DNA from: an uncultured Dehalococcoidia bacterium
GTDB taxonomy: Bacteria > Chloroflexota > Dehalococcoidia > Bin125
Assembly: GCA_958295515.1 (NCBI GenBank)
Contig: CATQGW010000002.1
Coordinates: 62,001-126,000, forward strand
Reading direction: 5' to 3'
Length of the DNA stretch: 64,000 nucleotides
Part shown: one piece after another, positions 48,411 to 57,582 of the stretch
Numbering within the stretch: position 1 is the stretch's first letter
How the letters are laid out: every line of letters starts with the position of its first letter
Position numbers and translations under genes: made by a program
Notes under the pieces: model-generated
Seen by the model: only the letters and a program-made list of their open reading frames with translations
Databases searched by the model: none
Told to the model about the DNA's origin: nothing

Positions 48411-49754
48411 CTAACCCTCCAGCGCCAGCACCAGCGGCTGGCGAATCGCGTCCGCGATCCAGGTCATGAAGCGCGCGCCGTCGGCCCCGTCCATCACCCG
48501 ATGATCAAACGTGAACGAGAGCGGCACGATGTTGCGCGAGACCCAGAGCTCCTGTTCCTCATCCCAGACCGGCCGCCGCTCGGCGCGTCCGATGCCCAGA
48601 ATCGCCGTATTGGGATGGTGAATCACCGGCGTGAAGTGCCCCGTGCCCAGACCGCCCAGGTTGGTCACCGTGAAGCTGCTGCCGCGGAAATCCTCCAGCC
48701 CCAGATCGCCCGAACGCGCCCGCGCGGAGACATCCGTCAACTCCACCGCCAGCTGGATGATGTTCTTGCGATCGACATCGCGGATCACCGGCACCACCAG
48801 CCCGCGCGGGGTATCGACCGCCACGCCCAGATGTGTGTAGCGCTTGAGGATCAGTTCGTTGCGCGCGGCGTCGAGCGAACTGTTGACATGCGGATGCGCG
48901 CGCAGCGCGGAGGCCGCGATCTTGAGCATGATCGACGTCACTGTCAGCTTCCCGCCGGCCTGCTCGGCGCGCTCGCGGTACTGGCGGCGCACCTGATCGA
49001 GGTCGGTGATGTCCGCCGTGTGATGCAGCGTGACATGCGGAATCTCATGCCAGGCGGCGGTCATGTTGCGCTTGATCGTGCGCCGCAGGCGGGTCAGCGG
49101 CCTGCGTTCGATCGGTCCGAACTCGGCGAAATCGGGCAGCGGCGCGGGCTCGTGCCCCACCATCGCGGTGGGCGGCGGCGCGGCGCTGCGTTCGCGCGCG
49201 TGCCGCTTCACATCCTCCTGCGAGATCCGCCCGCCCGGACCGCTGCCGCCGACCGCCTGAATGTCCACCCCGATCTCGCGCGCAAAGCGGCGCACCGACG
49301 GTGAAGCGAAGACCGGCCGTCGGTCCGGCTCGCCGGCCAGCAGCGGCGGCGTTGCGATCTGCGGCGGCGGAGCGGGTTCGGACGCCTGCACGATCTCCTC
49401 GGGCGGCGCGGCGGGAGGTGTCGCCGCCACAGGCTGAGTGGTAGGCGGCGCAGGCTCGGGCTGGGCCGGCGGCGGCGCGGGCGCAGCGGCAACCCCGGCG
49501 GCGTTGACCGTGATCACCCGATCACCGGTGCGAATCGTGTCCCCAACCCCCACATGGATCGCAGTGATCACGCCCACCACCGAGGACGGCAGATCGAGCG
49601 TTGCCTTCTCCGTCTCAATCTCCAGAATCGGCTGCTCCAGCACCACCGTATCGCCGATCGCCACATGCACCTGCAGCACATCGGCCTCTTCGATCTCCTC
49701 GCCGAGATCGGGCAGCAGGAATTCGACCAGCGAGGCGGTTGCGCTGTTGGCCAC
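48411..49754 (-). CDS. Dihydrolipoamide acyltransferase, E2 of pyruvate dehydrogenase
   Basis: The 447-residue product has one lipoyl domain (LLPDLGEEIEEADV, lipoyl Lys in EIETEKATLDLPS), an Ala/Pro linker, a peripheral-subunit binding domain (ASPSVRRFAREIGVDIQAVGGSGPGGRI) and a CAT domain ending TFDHRVMDGADGARFM with catalytic His and Asp. GTG 49754 lies eight bases after the aceE stop. With the homodimeric E1 upstream and lpd downstream it completes the complex. Confidence 0.9.
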   Translation of the reverse strand: MANSATASLVEFLLPDLGEEIEEADVLQVHVAIGDTVVLEQPILEIETEKATLDLPSSVVGVITAIHVGVGDTIRTGDRVITVNAAGVAAAPAPPPAQPEPAPPTTQPVAATPPAAPPEEIVQASEPAPPPQIATPPLLAGEPDRRPVFASPSVRRFAREIGVDIQAVGGSGPGGRISQEDVKRHARERSAAPPPTAMVGHEPAPLPDFAEFGPIERRPLTRLRRTIKRNMTAAWHEIPHVTLHHTADITDLDQVRRQYRERAEQAGGKLTVTSIMLKIAASALRAHPHVNSSLDAARNELILKRYTHLGVAVDTPRGLVVPVIRDVDRKNIIQLAVELTDVSARARSGDLGLEDFRGSSFTVTNLGGLGTGHFTPVIHHPNTAILGIGRAERRPVWDEEQELWVSRNIVPLSFTFDHRVMDGADGARFMTWIADAIRQPLVLALEG

Positions 49755-49762
49755 GGCGAACC

Positions 49763-52465
49763 CTACGCGCCCATCGGATCGACGCGATCGACATCGATCC
49801 CCAGCGCATCGCGCGCGCGCAGCAACAAATCGCCCTCCACCGCGCCCTCGCGCAGCAGCATCGAGAGCGCCGCCCAAACAATGTGGCGCGCGTCGATCTC
49901 GAAGAAGTCGCGCAGCTCCTCGCGCGTGCCGCTGCGTCCGTAGCCGTCGGTGCCCAGCGAGGTCAGCGGACCCGGCAGCCACTTGGCCAGCTGATCGGGC
50001 AGCGCCGCCAGATAGTCGGTCGCCGCCACAATCGGGGCGGCGCTGTCGCCCAGCGCCTGCTGGGCGAAGCAGGCGCGCGGCTCCTCCAGCGGATGCAGGC
50101 GATTCCAGCGCCCCGTCCGCTGCGCGTCGCGGCGCAGCTCGGTCCAAGAGGTCACCGACCAGACATCGCCGGCGACGCCGTAATCCTCCCAGAGCATGCG
50201 CTGCGCCTTGCGCACCTCGTTCAGAATCGGTCCGCTGCCCAGCAGCCGCACATCCGGCGAGCTGCCGCCCGGCGCCGAATCGAGGCGGTAGATGCCGCGC
50301 AGGATGCCCTCGCGCACGCATTCGTCCTCGGGCATCGGCGGCTGCACGTAGGCCTCGTTCTCGACGGTCAGGTAGTAGAACACATCCTCATCGAGTTCGT
50401 GCATCCGGCGGATGCCCTCCTGGATGATCACCGCCGTCTCGTAGGCATAGGCCGGGTCGTAGGAGATCAGGTTGGGAATCGTGGAGGCCAGCAGGTGGCT
50501 GTGCCCGTCCTGGTGCTGCAAGCCCTCGCCGTTGAGCGTGGTGCGGCCGGCCGTCGCCCCAATCAGGAATCCCCGCGTCCGCGCGTCCCCCGCCGCGTAG
50601 GCCAGATCGCCAATCCGCTGCAAGCCGAACATCGAGTAGAAGATGAAGAACGGGATCGTCGGCATCTTCAGCGTCGAATAAGACATGCCGGCCGCGATGA
50701 ACGAGGACATCGCCCCCGCCTCGGTGATCCCTTCCTCCAAAATCTGCCCGTCGCGCGATTCCTTGTAGAACAGCAGCCGGTCCGAATCGACCGGCTCGTA
50801 CAGCTGCCCGCCCGAGGCGTAGATGCCGAACTCGCGGAACATCCCCTCCATCCCGAAGGTGCGCGATTCGTCGGGCACGATCGGCACGATCCGCGGGCCC
50901 AGCTCGCGATCGCGCAGCAGACGGCTGAGCATCCGCACGAAGGCCATCGTGGTTGAGGCCTCGCGGTCGCCGGTGCCCTCGTGGAATTCCGCGAACGTCT
51001 CATCGGGCGGCGAGGTTAGGTCGCTCGGCGGCGCGCGCCGCTCCGGCACCGGTCCGCGCAGCGCCTGCCGACGCTGCGCAACGTAGACCGCCTCGCGGCT
51101 GTCGTGCGCCGGACGGTAGAGCGGCGCGCCCACCACCTCCTCATCCGACAGCGGGATATCGAAGCGGTCGCGGAACTGCATCAGCTCGCGCTCGTTCAAC
51201 TCTTTCTGCTGATGCGTAATGTTGCGCCCCTCGCCGGCCTCGCCCAGCCCGTAGCCCTTGATCGTGCGCGCCAGAATCACGGTCGGCGCGCCCTTGTGCG
51301 CGGCCGCCGCCGCGTAGGCGGCATGCACCTTGACCGGATCGTGTCCGCCCAGCCGCAAACGCCAGAGCTGGTCGTCGCTCAGGTCCTCCACCAGCGCGCG
51401 CAGGCGCGGGTCCACGCCCCAGAAGTCCTCGCGGATGTAGGCCCCGCCGGCCACCGTGTACTTCTGATACTGCCCGTCCACCACCTCGCCCATCCGCCGG
51501 ATCAGCAGCCCCTGCTCATCGCGCGCCAGCAGCGCATCCCACTCGCTGCCCCAGATCACCTTGATCACATTCCAACCCACCCCGCGAAAGACCGCCTCCA
51601 GCTCCTGGATGATCTGCCCGTTGCCGCGCACCGGACCGTCCAGCCGCTGGAGGTTGCAGTTGACCACGAAGATCAGATTGTCCAGCGATTCCCGCGAAGC
51701 CAGCGCGATCGACCCCAAACTCTCCGGCTCGTCCGTCTCGCCGTCGCCCAGAAAGCACCAAATCTTGCGGTCGGTCGGCGGAATCAGCCCGCGGTTCTCC
51801 AGATAGCGGATGAAGCGCGCCTGATAGATCGCCTGGATCGGTCCCAGCCCCATCGAGACGGTGGTGAACTGCCAGAAATCGTCCATCAGCCAGGGATGCG
51901 GATAGGAGGGCAGCCCGCCGTCGAGCTCGCGGCGAAAGCGGTGCAGCTGCGCCGGCGTGAGCCGCCCCTCCACATACGCCCGCGCGTAAATCCCCGGCGC
52001 GGCGTGCCCCTGGAAATAGATCAGGTCGCCCCCGCTGGGATGATCCTGCCCGCGAAAGAAATGATTGAAGCCCACCTCGTGCAGCGTGGCCGCCGAAGCG
52101 TAGGTCGAGATATGCCCGCCGATCCCGTGGCTCTTCATGTTGGCTTCGACCACCATCGCCATCGCGTTCCAGCGGATGATGCTCTTAATCCGCCGCTCCA
52201 GCGCCAAATCGCCCGGATAGGGCGGCTGCTTCTCGACCGGGATGGTGTTGACGTACGGCGTCTGAGAGGTGACGGGCAGGCGGATGCCGGAACGCTGCGC
52301 CTCAATCTGCAAGGCCTGGAGCAGACGGCTGACCCGCTCCGGACCGCGCCGCAGCGCGACATCGCGCAGCGAGTCGATCCAGTCGTGCGTCTCCAGCCAG
52401 TCGTCCGCGCCGTCGGAACCGCTGCGAGCCAGCGCCGCGCGCCAGGGGGACTCGGAGGTCGTCAC
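49763..52465 (-). CDS. aceE: Pyruvate dehydrogenase E1, homodimeric type
   Basis: A 900-residue AceE, close to the 887 of E. coli: HISTYASAATLHEVGFNHFFRG, the thiamine diphosphate motif GDGETDEPESL...NLIFVVNCNLQRLDGPVRGN, TIKGYGLGEAGEGRN, and DESRTFGMEGMFREFGIYA. It decarboxylates pyruvate and acetylates E2. GTG 52465 is chosen as start because the preceding codons lack family similarity. It heads the operon aceE, E2, lpd, folP, fmdB, thioredoxin-TPR and is divergent from lipB-lipA. Confidence 0.92.
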   Translation of the reverse strand: MTTSESPWRAALARSGSDGADDWLETHDWIDSLRDVALRRGPERVSRLLQALQIEAQRSGIRLPVTSQTPYVNTIPVEKQPPYPGDLALERRIKSIIRWNAMAMVVEANMKSHGIGGHISTYASAATLHEVGFNHFFRGQDHPSGGDLIYFQGHAAPGIYARAYVEGRLTPAQLHRFRRELDGGLPSYPHPWLMDDFWQFTTVSMGLGPIQAIYQARFIRYLENRGLIPPTDRKIWCFLGDGETDEPESLGSIALASRESLDNLIFVVNCNLQRLDGPVRGNGQIIQELEAVFRGVGWNVIKVIWGSEWDALLARDEQGLLIRRMGEVVDGQYQKYTVAGGAYIREDFWGVDPRLRALVEDLSDDQLWRLRLGGHDPVKVHAAYAAAAAHKGAPTVILARTIKGYGLGEAGEGRNITHQQKELNERELMQFRDRFDIPLSDEEVVGAPLYRPAHDSREAVYVAQRRQALRGPVPERRAPPSDLTSPPDETFAEFHEGTGDREASTTMAFVRMLSRLLRDRELGPRIVPIVPDESRTFGMEGMFREFGIYASGGQLYEPVDSDRLLFYKESRDGQILEEGITEAGAMSSFIAAGMSYSTLKMPTIPFFIFYSMFGLQRIGDLAYAAGDARTRGFLIGATAGRTTLNGEGLQHQDGHSHLLASTIPNLISYDPAYAYETAVIIQEGIRRMHELDEDVFYYLTVENEAYVQPPMPEDECVREGILRGIYRLDSAPGGSSPDVRLLGSGPILNEVRKAQRMLWEDYGVAGDVWSVTSWTELRRDAQRTGRWNRLHPLEEPRACFAQQALGDSAAPIVAATDYLAALPDQLAKWLPGPLTSLGTDGYGRSGTREELRDFFEIDARHIVWAALSMLLREGAVEGDLLLRARDALGIDVDRVDPMGA

Positions 52466-52592
52466 AGCTAGCCACCGGCAGCCGGTCGCGGCCGGGGTGC
52501 GCGCGATGCCGCTGCCGCCCCAATGTACCCGATTGCAGCCCTCAGACCCGCTGCCGCTCATACACTGAGCCGGTAGCCAAGCGAGCCAGCCC

Positions 52593-53279
52593 GTGCCCCA
52601 GCCGCCTACACCTACGATCGTCGCTGCGCTGCGCTGGGGCGCGACCGACTACCGCGAGGCAATCCGCTGGCAAGCGGCGCGCGCCGCAGCGGTGGCCGAC
52701 GGCAGTGCGCCGGAGACGGTGCTGTTCCTCGAACACCACGCCGTCTACACGATGGGGCGGCGCGGCGGCCGCAAGCATCTGCTCAGACCCGAATTCGCGC
52801 TTGGCGCGGAGGTGATCGACGCGGACCGCGGCGGCGACATCACCTTCCACGGCCCCGGCCAGCTGGTCGTCTACCCGATCCTCCGCCTGCGCGAGCGCAG
52901 CATCGGGATCGCCCGCTACGTGCGCCTGCTGGAGCAGGCGATGATCGAAACCGCCGCCGCGTTCGGCGTGCGCGCCGAGCGGCGGCGCGGACAGCCGGGC
53001 TGCTGGGTAGAGGAGCGCAAGCTCGGCTCGGTCGGCGTGCGGCTCTCGCACGGCGTCTCCACCCACGGACTCGCGCTCAACGTCTGCACCGAGCTCGGAT
53101 GGTTCGATGCGATCACCCCCTGCGGCATCGCCGGCGCGCGGATCACCTCGCTCTCGCAAGAGCTGGGGCGATCCGTTTCGGTGAACGAGGCCGCGGAGAC
53201 GATGCGCGCTGCGTTCAACGACATCTTTGCGCTTCGGTTGGCATTTCCCACAAGGTTGTCGACGGCGGCGCGGCCATGA
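52593..53279 (+). CDS. lipB: Octanoyltransferase
   Basis: This 228-residue enzyme has LEHHAVYTMGRRGGRKHLL, RGGDITFHGPGQLVVYPI, KLGSVGVRLSHGVSTHGLALNV and the catalytic Cys/Lys region PCGIAGARITSL. It moves octanoyl groups from ACP to E2 lipoyl domains. The GTG at 52593 is the likely start; a TACACT hexamer at about 52560 may be its -10. lipA starts within its stop codon, so lipoate synthesis is one coupled unit next to the enzyme complex that needs it. Confidence 0.92.
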   Translation: MPQPPTPTIVAALRWGATDYREAIRWQAARAAAVADGSAPETVLFLEHHAVYTMGRRGGRKHLLRPEFALGAEVIDADRGGDITFHGPGQLVVYPILRLRERSIGIARYVRLLEQAMIETAAAFGVRAERRRGQPGCWVEERKLGSVGVRLSHGVSTHGLALNVCTELGWFDAITPCGIAGARITSLSQELGRSVSVNEAAETMRAAFNDIFALRLAFPTRLSTAARP

Positions 53280-54184
53280 CCAGCCCCACGCGCGAGCGCA
53301 AACCCTCCTGGATTCGCGCCCAGTGGCCGGGCGGCCAACGCTACGGCGAGATCGTCGCGCTGCTGCGCGAGTCCGCGCTGCACAGCGTCTGTCAGGAAGC
53401 CCGCTGCCCGAACATCGGCGAGTGCTTCAACCGCGGCACCGCCACCTTCATGATCCTCGGCGACACCTGCACCCGCGCCTGCGGCTTCTGCGCGGTGAAC
53501 TCCGGCCGCCCCGCGCCGCTCGACTGGGGCGAGCCGCAGCGACTCGCCGACACGGTGCAGCGGCTCGGCCTCAACTACGTCGTCATCACCTCGGTGAACC
53601 GCGACGACGCCCCCGACGGCGGCGCGGCGATCTTCGCCGCCTGCATCGACGCCGTGCGCCAACGCCGCCCCGCATGCTCGGTGGAGGTGCTGATCCCCGA
53701 CCTGCTGGGCGACTGGGATGCGCTGGCGACGGTGCTGTCGGCGCAGCCCACGGTGCTCAATCACAATCTCGAAACCGTCGAGCGGCTCTACCCGCGCGTG
53801 CGCCATCAGGCGCGCTACGCGCGCAGCCTCGAACTGCTGCGCCGCGCCGCCGAATACCGCCCGCGCATCCCCACCAAGAGCGGCTTCATGCTCGGCCTCG
53901 GCGAACGGCGCGAGGAAGTCTCTCAGCTGCTGCGCGACTTGCGCGCCGCCAATTGCGATCTGCTCACCATCGGCCAATATCTGCGCCCCTCAGCCAAACA
54001 TCTGCCGGTCGCCCGCTACGTGCCGCCGCAGGAGTTCGACGACATCCGCGCCGAAGCGCTGTCGCTGGGCTTCGCCCACGTCGAATCCGGCCCAATGGTG
54101 CGCTCCTCCTATCACGCCGAGGAGCAGGCCCGCGCAGCGCGCATCTTTCACGGCGCGCTGCTCGAAGAAGGCGCGCAGGCCTAG
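53276..54184 (+). CDS. lipA: Lipoyl synthase (radical SAM)
   Basis: The 302-residue radical SAM enzyme has the auxiliary cluster motif CQEARCPNIGEC and the SAM cluster motif CTRACGFC, then VVITSVNRDDAPDGGA, VLNHNLETVERLY, TKSGFMLGLGE and SGPMVRSSYHAEEQ with the essential C-terminal Arg-Ser-Ser-Tyr. It inserts sulfur into octanoyl-E2. ATG 53276 overlaps the lipB stop. Confidence 0.94.
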   Translation: MTSPTRERKPSWIRAQWPGGQRYGEIVALLRESALHSVCQEARCPNIGECFNRGTATFMILGDTCTRACGFCAVNSGRPAPLDWGEPQRLADTVQRLGLNYVVITSVNRDDAPDGGAAIFAACIDAVRQRRPACSVEVLIPDLLGDWDALATVLSAQPTVLNHNLETVERLYPRVRHQARYARSLELLRRAAEYRPRIPTKSGFMLGLGERREEVSQLLRDLRAANCDLLTIGQYLRPSAKHLPVARYVPPQEFDDIRAEALSLGFAHVESGPMVRSSYHAEEQARAARIFHGALLEEGAQA

Positions 54185-54200
54185 CCACCGCCGCCTTCCG

Positions 54201-54303
54201 CCACACCCGCACTCCCTCCGTCATCCCGCCCCACCCCCCCGTCATACCCGCGCCCACCAATTCCGTCATACCCGCGCTTGCCGCGGGTATCTCGCCGTGA
54301 CCA
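54201..54303. repeat. Palindromic intergenic repeat, site 5
   Basis: CGTCATACCCGCG-CTTGC-CGCGGGTATCTCGCCG at 54263-54297 plus half-sites before it (CACACCCGC, GTCATCCCGCC, GTCATACCCGCG). It lies between the convergent ends of lipA and the LysM gene. Confidence 0.75.
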
Positions 54304-54338
54304 GCAACAGGCCCCAACGACTGTGTGCCCACAACCCT

Positions 54339-55154
54339 CTACTCGTCGGGCTGCGGCACCAGCAGGATGTCGCCAGGGTGGATGATGTCCGACGCGGTCA
54401 ACCCATTCAGCGCCAGAATCGCGTCCACCGTCGATTCGTAGTTCAGCGCGATTTCGTACAGCGTGTCGCCCTCCACGACCGTGTGCTGCACGGTGCGCGC
54501 GGGCGGCGCGGCGGCCTCCGCGCTGGCCGGCTTCAGCTCGACCGGCGTCGCCGGCGCGGGGTCGGCCACCACGATCGGCCGCGCCTGGCTGACCGGCGGC
54601 GCGGCAGGAGTTGCCGCCGCCGCCGGAGCGGCAGCGCCGCCCGCGGTGGTCGGCGCAACGACCTGCGCGGCCGGCGCGGGCAGTGCGGCGTTCGGATCAC
54701 CCTCGCGGCTGCGGTCGATCACCTGCGGATTGGCTTCCAGCGCCACCGCCGGCGCGGCCGCCTCGCCGCCGCCGCCCAGCGCGCCGCCGATGTAGAGGAT
54801 CAGCGCCAGCACCCCGCAGGCGCCCACTACGAACGCCAGATGCACACGGTCGGGCATCACCCAGCGACCGTCCGGCGCGCGGCGAACGCCGATCATGCCG
54901 GAAACGCCCGCGCCCACCGAACCGCCCGAACGGCGCGGCGTGGCGGCAAACGGCGTGTGCGCCACGCGCTGCGCAGCGGGGCGGGCCTCGGCCGGCGAGG
55001 AATCCAGCCACCAGGTCGCGCCCGCGGCAGCCAGACAGCCCAGCGCGGCCGCAAGCAGCCAGAGCCCCGGTCCGGGCCAGGCTGCGCCGAAAATCAGGAG
55101 TAGTGCGAAGGCCGCTGCGCAGAGCGCGGCCGCGGGTTTCGGTTCCAGGCGCAT
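54339..55154 (-). CDS. LysM-domain membrane protein
   Basis: The 271-residue product has two helices near the N-terminus (ALCAAAFALLLIFGA and LWLLAAALGCLAAAGATWWL), a third at HLAFVVGACGVLALILYIGGAL, an Ala/Pro-rich stalk, and one C-terminal LysM domain (HTVVEGDTLYEIALNYESTVDAILALNGL, ending LLVPQPDE). It probably binds the envelope polymer outside the membrane and has no catalytic domain. Confidence 0.78.
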   Translation of the reverse strand: MRLEPKPAAALCAAAFALLLIFGAAWPGPGLWLLAAALGCLAAAGATWWLDSSPAEARPAAQRVAHTPFAATPRRSGGSVGAGVSGMIGVRRAPDGRWVMPDRVHLAFVVGACGVLALILYIGGALGGGGEAAAPAVALEANPQVIDRSREGDPNAALPAPAAQVVAPTTAGGAAAPAAAATPAAPPVSQARPIVVADPAPATPVELKPASAEAAAPPARTVQHTVVEGDTLYEIALNYESTVDAILALNGLTASDIIHPGDILLVPQPDE

Positions 55155-55305
55155 GGTTGGGCTCGCCGTGAGACCCGCCGCCGCTCGATTCGACTGTAGG
55201 ACGCGCCCCGCCCGCCTGACAACCCACAGCGGGGATGTCTTCTACACTCGCAGGGCATAGTTCGGCACGCTCGCGGGGGTCTCCCAGGTTCGAGGGTGAG
55301 GCGAG

Positions 55306-56592
55306 ATGACGCAGGCCAAAGACCCGACGGCGCAGCTATCCGATCTCGCGCAATCCGCGGGGCTGGATATGGACGACATGGACGGGCGGCAGCGCGATGT
55401 CGGCAACGCCGACATCTTCGCGCGGATCGCCCACTTTCAGCTGGCCGAACAGGCCCGCGCCGTCGGCCTCTATCCCTTCTTCCAGCCCGTCGAGGTCAAC
55501 GACGGCCCCGAAGCGGAGGTCAACGGGCGGCGCGTGATCATGCTCGGCTCGAACAACTACCTCGGGCTGACCCGCCACCCCGAGGTGCTGGCCGCCGCCC
55601 ACGCCGCGCTGGACCGCTGGGGACCCTCGATGACCGGCTCGCGCCTGCTCAACGGCACCAGCCCCGTGCATCTCGAACTCGAAGAAGCGCTGGCCGATTT
55701 CCTCGGTACCGAGTCGGCGATCGTCTTCTCCACCGGTTACCTGGCCAATCTGGGCACCGTCTCCGCGCTCGTCGACCGTCACGGCGTCTCAGTGCTGGAC
55801 CGCGACGTACACGCCAGCATCTACGACGCCGCCGCGCTGGCGCTGGGCAAGTACGTGCGCTTCCAACACAACGACCCCGAGCACCTGGCGCGGGTGCTGG
55901 ACAACCTCGGCGACGAAACGCCGCGGCTGGTGATCGTCGACGGCGCGTACTCGATGGGCGGCGACCTCGCGCCGCTGCCCGCGCTCCGGGCGGTCTGCGA
56001 GCAGCGCAACACCCGAATGCTGGTCGACGACGCGCACGCGATCGGCACCGTCGGCCCCACCGGACGCGGCACCTTCAGTCACTTCGGACTCGACCAGGGC
56101 GAGGACCTGGTGATCGGCACCTTCAGCAAAACGCTCGCCTCGGTCGGCGGCTTCTGCGCCGGCCCGCGCGTCGTCATCGAGTACATCCAGCACTTCGGCC
56201 GACCGATGCTGTTCACCGCCTCGCTGCCGCCCGCCTCCGCGGCCGCCGCGCTGGCGGCGCTGCGCCTGATCGACGCGGAACCGTGGCGCGTCCAGCGGGT
56301 ACAGGAGCTCGGCGCGCGGATGCGCAAACGGCTCGCCGAGCTGGGCTTCGATGTCGCCGACAGCCAGACGCCGATCATCCCGATCCGCGTCGGCGACGAA
56401 GTCCGCACTGCGGTCTTCTGGCGCGACCTGCTCAGCCACGGCGTCTACACCAACGCCGTGGTCGCCCCCGCCGTGCCGCGCGGACAGGCGATCCTGCGCA
56501 CCTCCTACATCGCCACCCACAGCGACGAGCAGCTCGAACAGGCGCTGGAGATTTTCGCCGAGGCCGGGCGGCGCTCGGGCGTGATCGCCTGA
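55306..56592 (+). CDS. Alpha-oxoamine synthase family PLP enzyme (SPT/KBL/BioF-like)
   Basis: A 428-residue PLP enzyme with LGSNNYLGLTRHPEV, GSRLLNGTSPVHLELE, DRDVHASIYDA, VDDAHAIGTVGPTGRG and the PLP lysine in IGTFSKTLASVGGF. It condenses an acyl-CoA or acyl-ACP with an amino acid. The extra N-terminal 50 residues and QPVEVNDGPEAEVNGRRVIML are closer to serine palmitoyltransferase-like members than to BioF. The following epimerase, HAD and SRPBCC genes are in the same operon, and no other biotin genes are near. A GAGGGTGAGGCGAG leader precedes the ATG; TACACT near 55240 may be the -10. Confidence 0.8.
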   Translation: MTQAKDPTAQLSDLAQSAGLDMDDMDGRQRDVGNADIFARIAHFQLAEQARAVGLYPFFQPVEVNDGPEAEVNGRRVIMLGSNNYLGLTRHPEVLAAAHAALDRWGPSMTGSRLLNGTSPVHLELEEALADFLGTESAIVFSTGYLANLGTVSALVDRHGVSVLDRDVHASIYDAAALALGKYVRFQHNDPEHLARVLDNLGDETPRLVIVDGAYSMGGDLAPLPALRAVCEQRNTRMLVDDAHAIGTVGPTGRGTFSHFGLDQGEDLVIGTFSKTLASVGGFCAGPRVVIEYIQHFGRPMLFTASLPPASAAAALAALRLIDAEPWRVQRVQELGARMRKRLAELGFDVADSQTPIIPIRVGDEVRTAVFWRDLLSHGVYTNAVVAPAVPRGQAILRTSYIATHSDEQLEQALEIFAEAGRRSGVIA

Positions 56593-56595
56593 GCC

Positions 56596-57582
56596 GTGCG
56601 CGTCCTGCTGACCGGCGCGAGCGGCTTTGTCGGCGGCCACACCGCCGCCGCGCTGCACGACGCCGACCACGAACTGCGCCTGCTCACCCGCGCCAGCAGC
56701 GACCTTTCGCGCCTCGACGAACAGCAAATCCCCTACGAGCGCGTGGTCGTCGATCTCGACGGCGATCGCGAGGGACTGGACGCAGCCTGCGAAGGCATCG
56801 ACGCCGTCGTCCACATCGCCGCCCGCCTGCGCGCGCGCGACGCCGCCGAATTCATGCGCACCAACGCCGAGGCGACCGCCGCGCTGGGCGAAGCGGCGAG
56901 GGACGCAGGCGCGCGCTGCTTCATCTACCTCTCCTCGCTGGCTGCGCTGGGACCCGCGCCCGGCGACAGCCCCGAGCCGCCCGATACGCCGCCGCATCCG
57001 ACCTCCGACTACGGACGCTCAAAGCTGGCCGGGGAGCAGGCGCTGGCGGCGTTGGGCGGCGACATGGCGCTGGCGATGATCCGCGCGCCGCTGATCTACG
57101 GTCCCGCCGACCGCGGCCTGCTGCCGTTCTTCTGGATGGCCGAGCGCGGCTTCGCGCCGCAGCTGAGCGACGGCGGCAACCGCGTCGCCGGCGTCTACGG
57201 CCCCGATCTGGCCGCGGCGCTCGTCGCAGTCCTCGAACAGCCGCCGCCCGAACCCGCCACCTGGCAGATCAGCGACGGCGGCGGCGCGTACAGCTGGCGC
57301 GAGCTGCTCGCCGCGCTGGAGGGCGCGGCAGGGCGCAAACTGCGCATCGTGCCGCTGCCGCCGCCGGTCTGGGACGCCATGGCGATCGCCTCCGAAGCTT
57401 GGGCCGCGACCACCGGCAGCGAGCCGCTGCTGGACCGCTCGCGCGTAATCGAACTGCAGCAACGCGCCTGGTTGGCCGACGGCGCGGCGCTCGAAGCCGC
57501 CACCGGCTGGCGTCCGACGGTGGGCATCGAACAGGGACTGGCGGAGACGATGCGCTGGTACCGACAGGCCGGATGGGTATAG
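56596..57582 (+). CDS. NAD-dependent epimerase/dehydratase (extended SDR)
   Basis: This 328-residue extended SDR has LLTGASGFVGGHTAAAL, VVHIAARLRARD, YLSSLAALGPAPGD, and active-site DYGRSKLAGEQAL with Tyr and Lys intact. It resembles the 3-beta-HSD/dihydroflavonol reductase branch. It starts with GTG three bases after the alpha-oxoamine synthase. In known bacterial ceramide synthesis a similar epimerase-family protein reduces the 3-keto product of the PLP enzyme, which makes that assignment attractive but unproven. Confidence 0.82.
   Translation: MRVLLTGASGFVGGHTAAALHDADHELRLLTRASSDLSRLDEQQIPYERVVVDLDGDREGLDAACEGIDAVVHIAARLRARDAAEFMRTNAEATAALGEAARDAGARCFIYLSSLAALGPAPGDSPEPPDTPPHPTSDYGRSKLAGEQALAALGGDMALAMIRAPLIYGPADRGLLPFFWMAERGFAPQLSDGGNRVAGVYGPDLAAALVAVLEQPPPEPATWQISDGGGAYSWRELLAALEGAAGRKLRIVPLPPPVWDAMAIASEAWAATTGSEPLLDRSRVIELQQRAWLADGAALEAATGWRPTVGIEQGLAETMRWYRQAGWV

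Noticed and set aside
49763-52561. N-terminal extension of aceE to 52561
   Set aside because: The extra 32 residues have no family similarity; GTG 52465 gives normal length.
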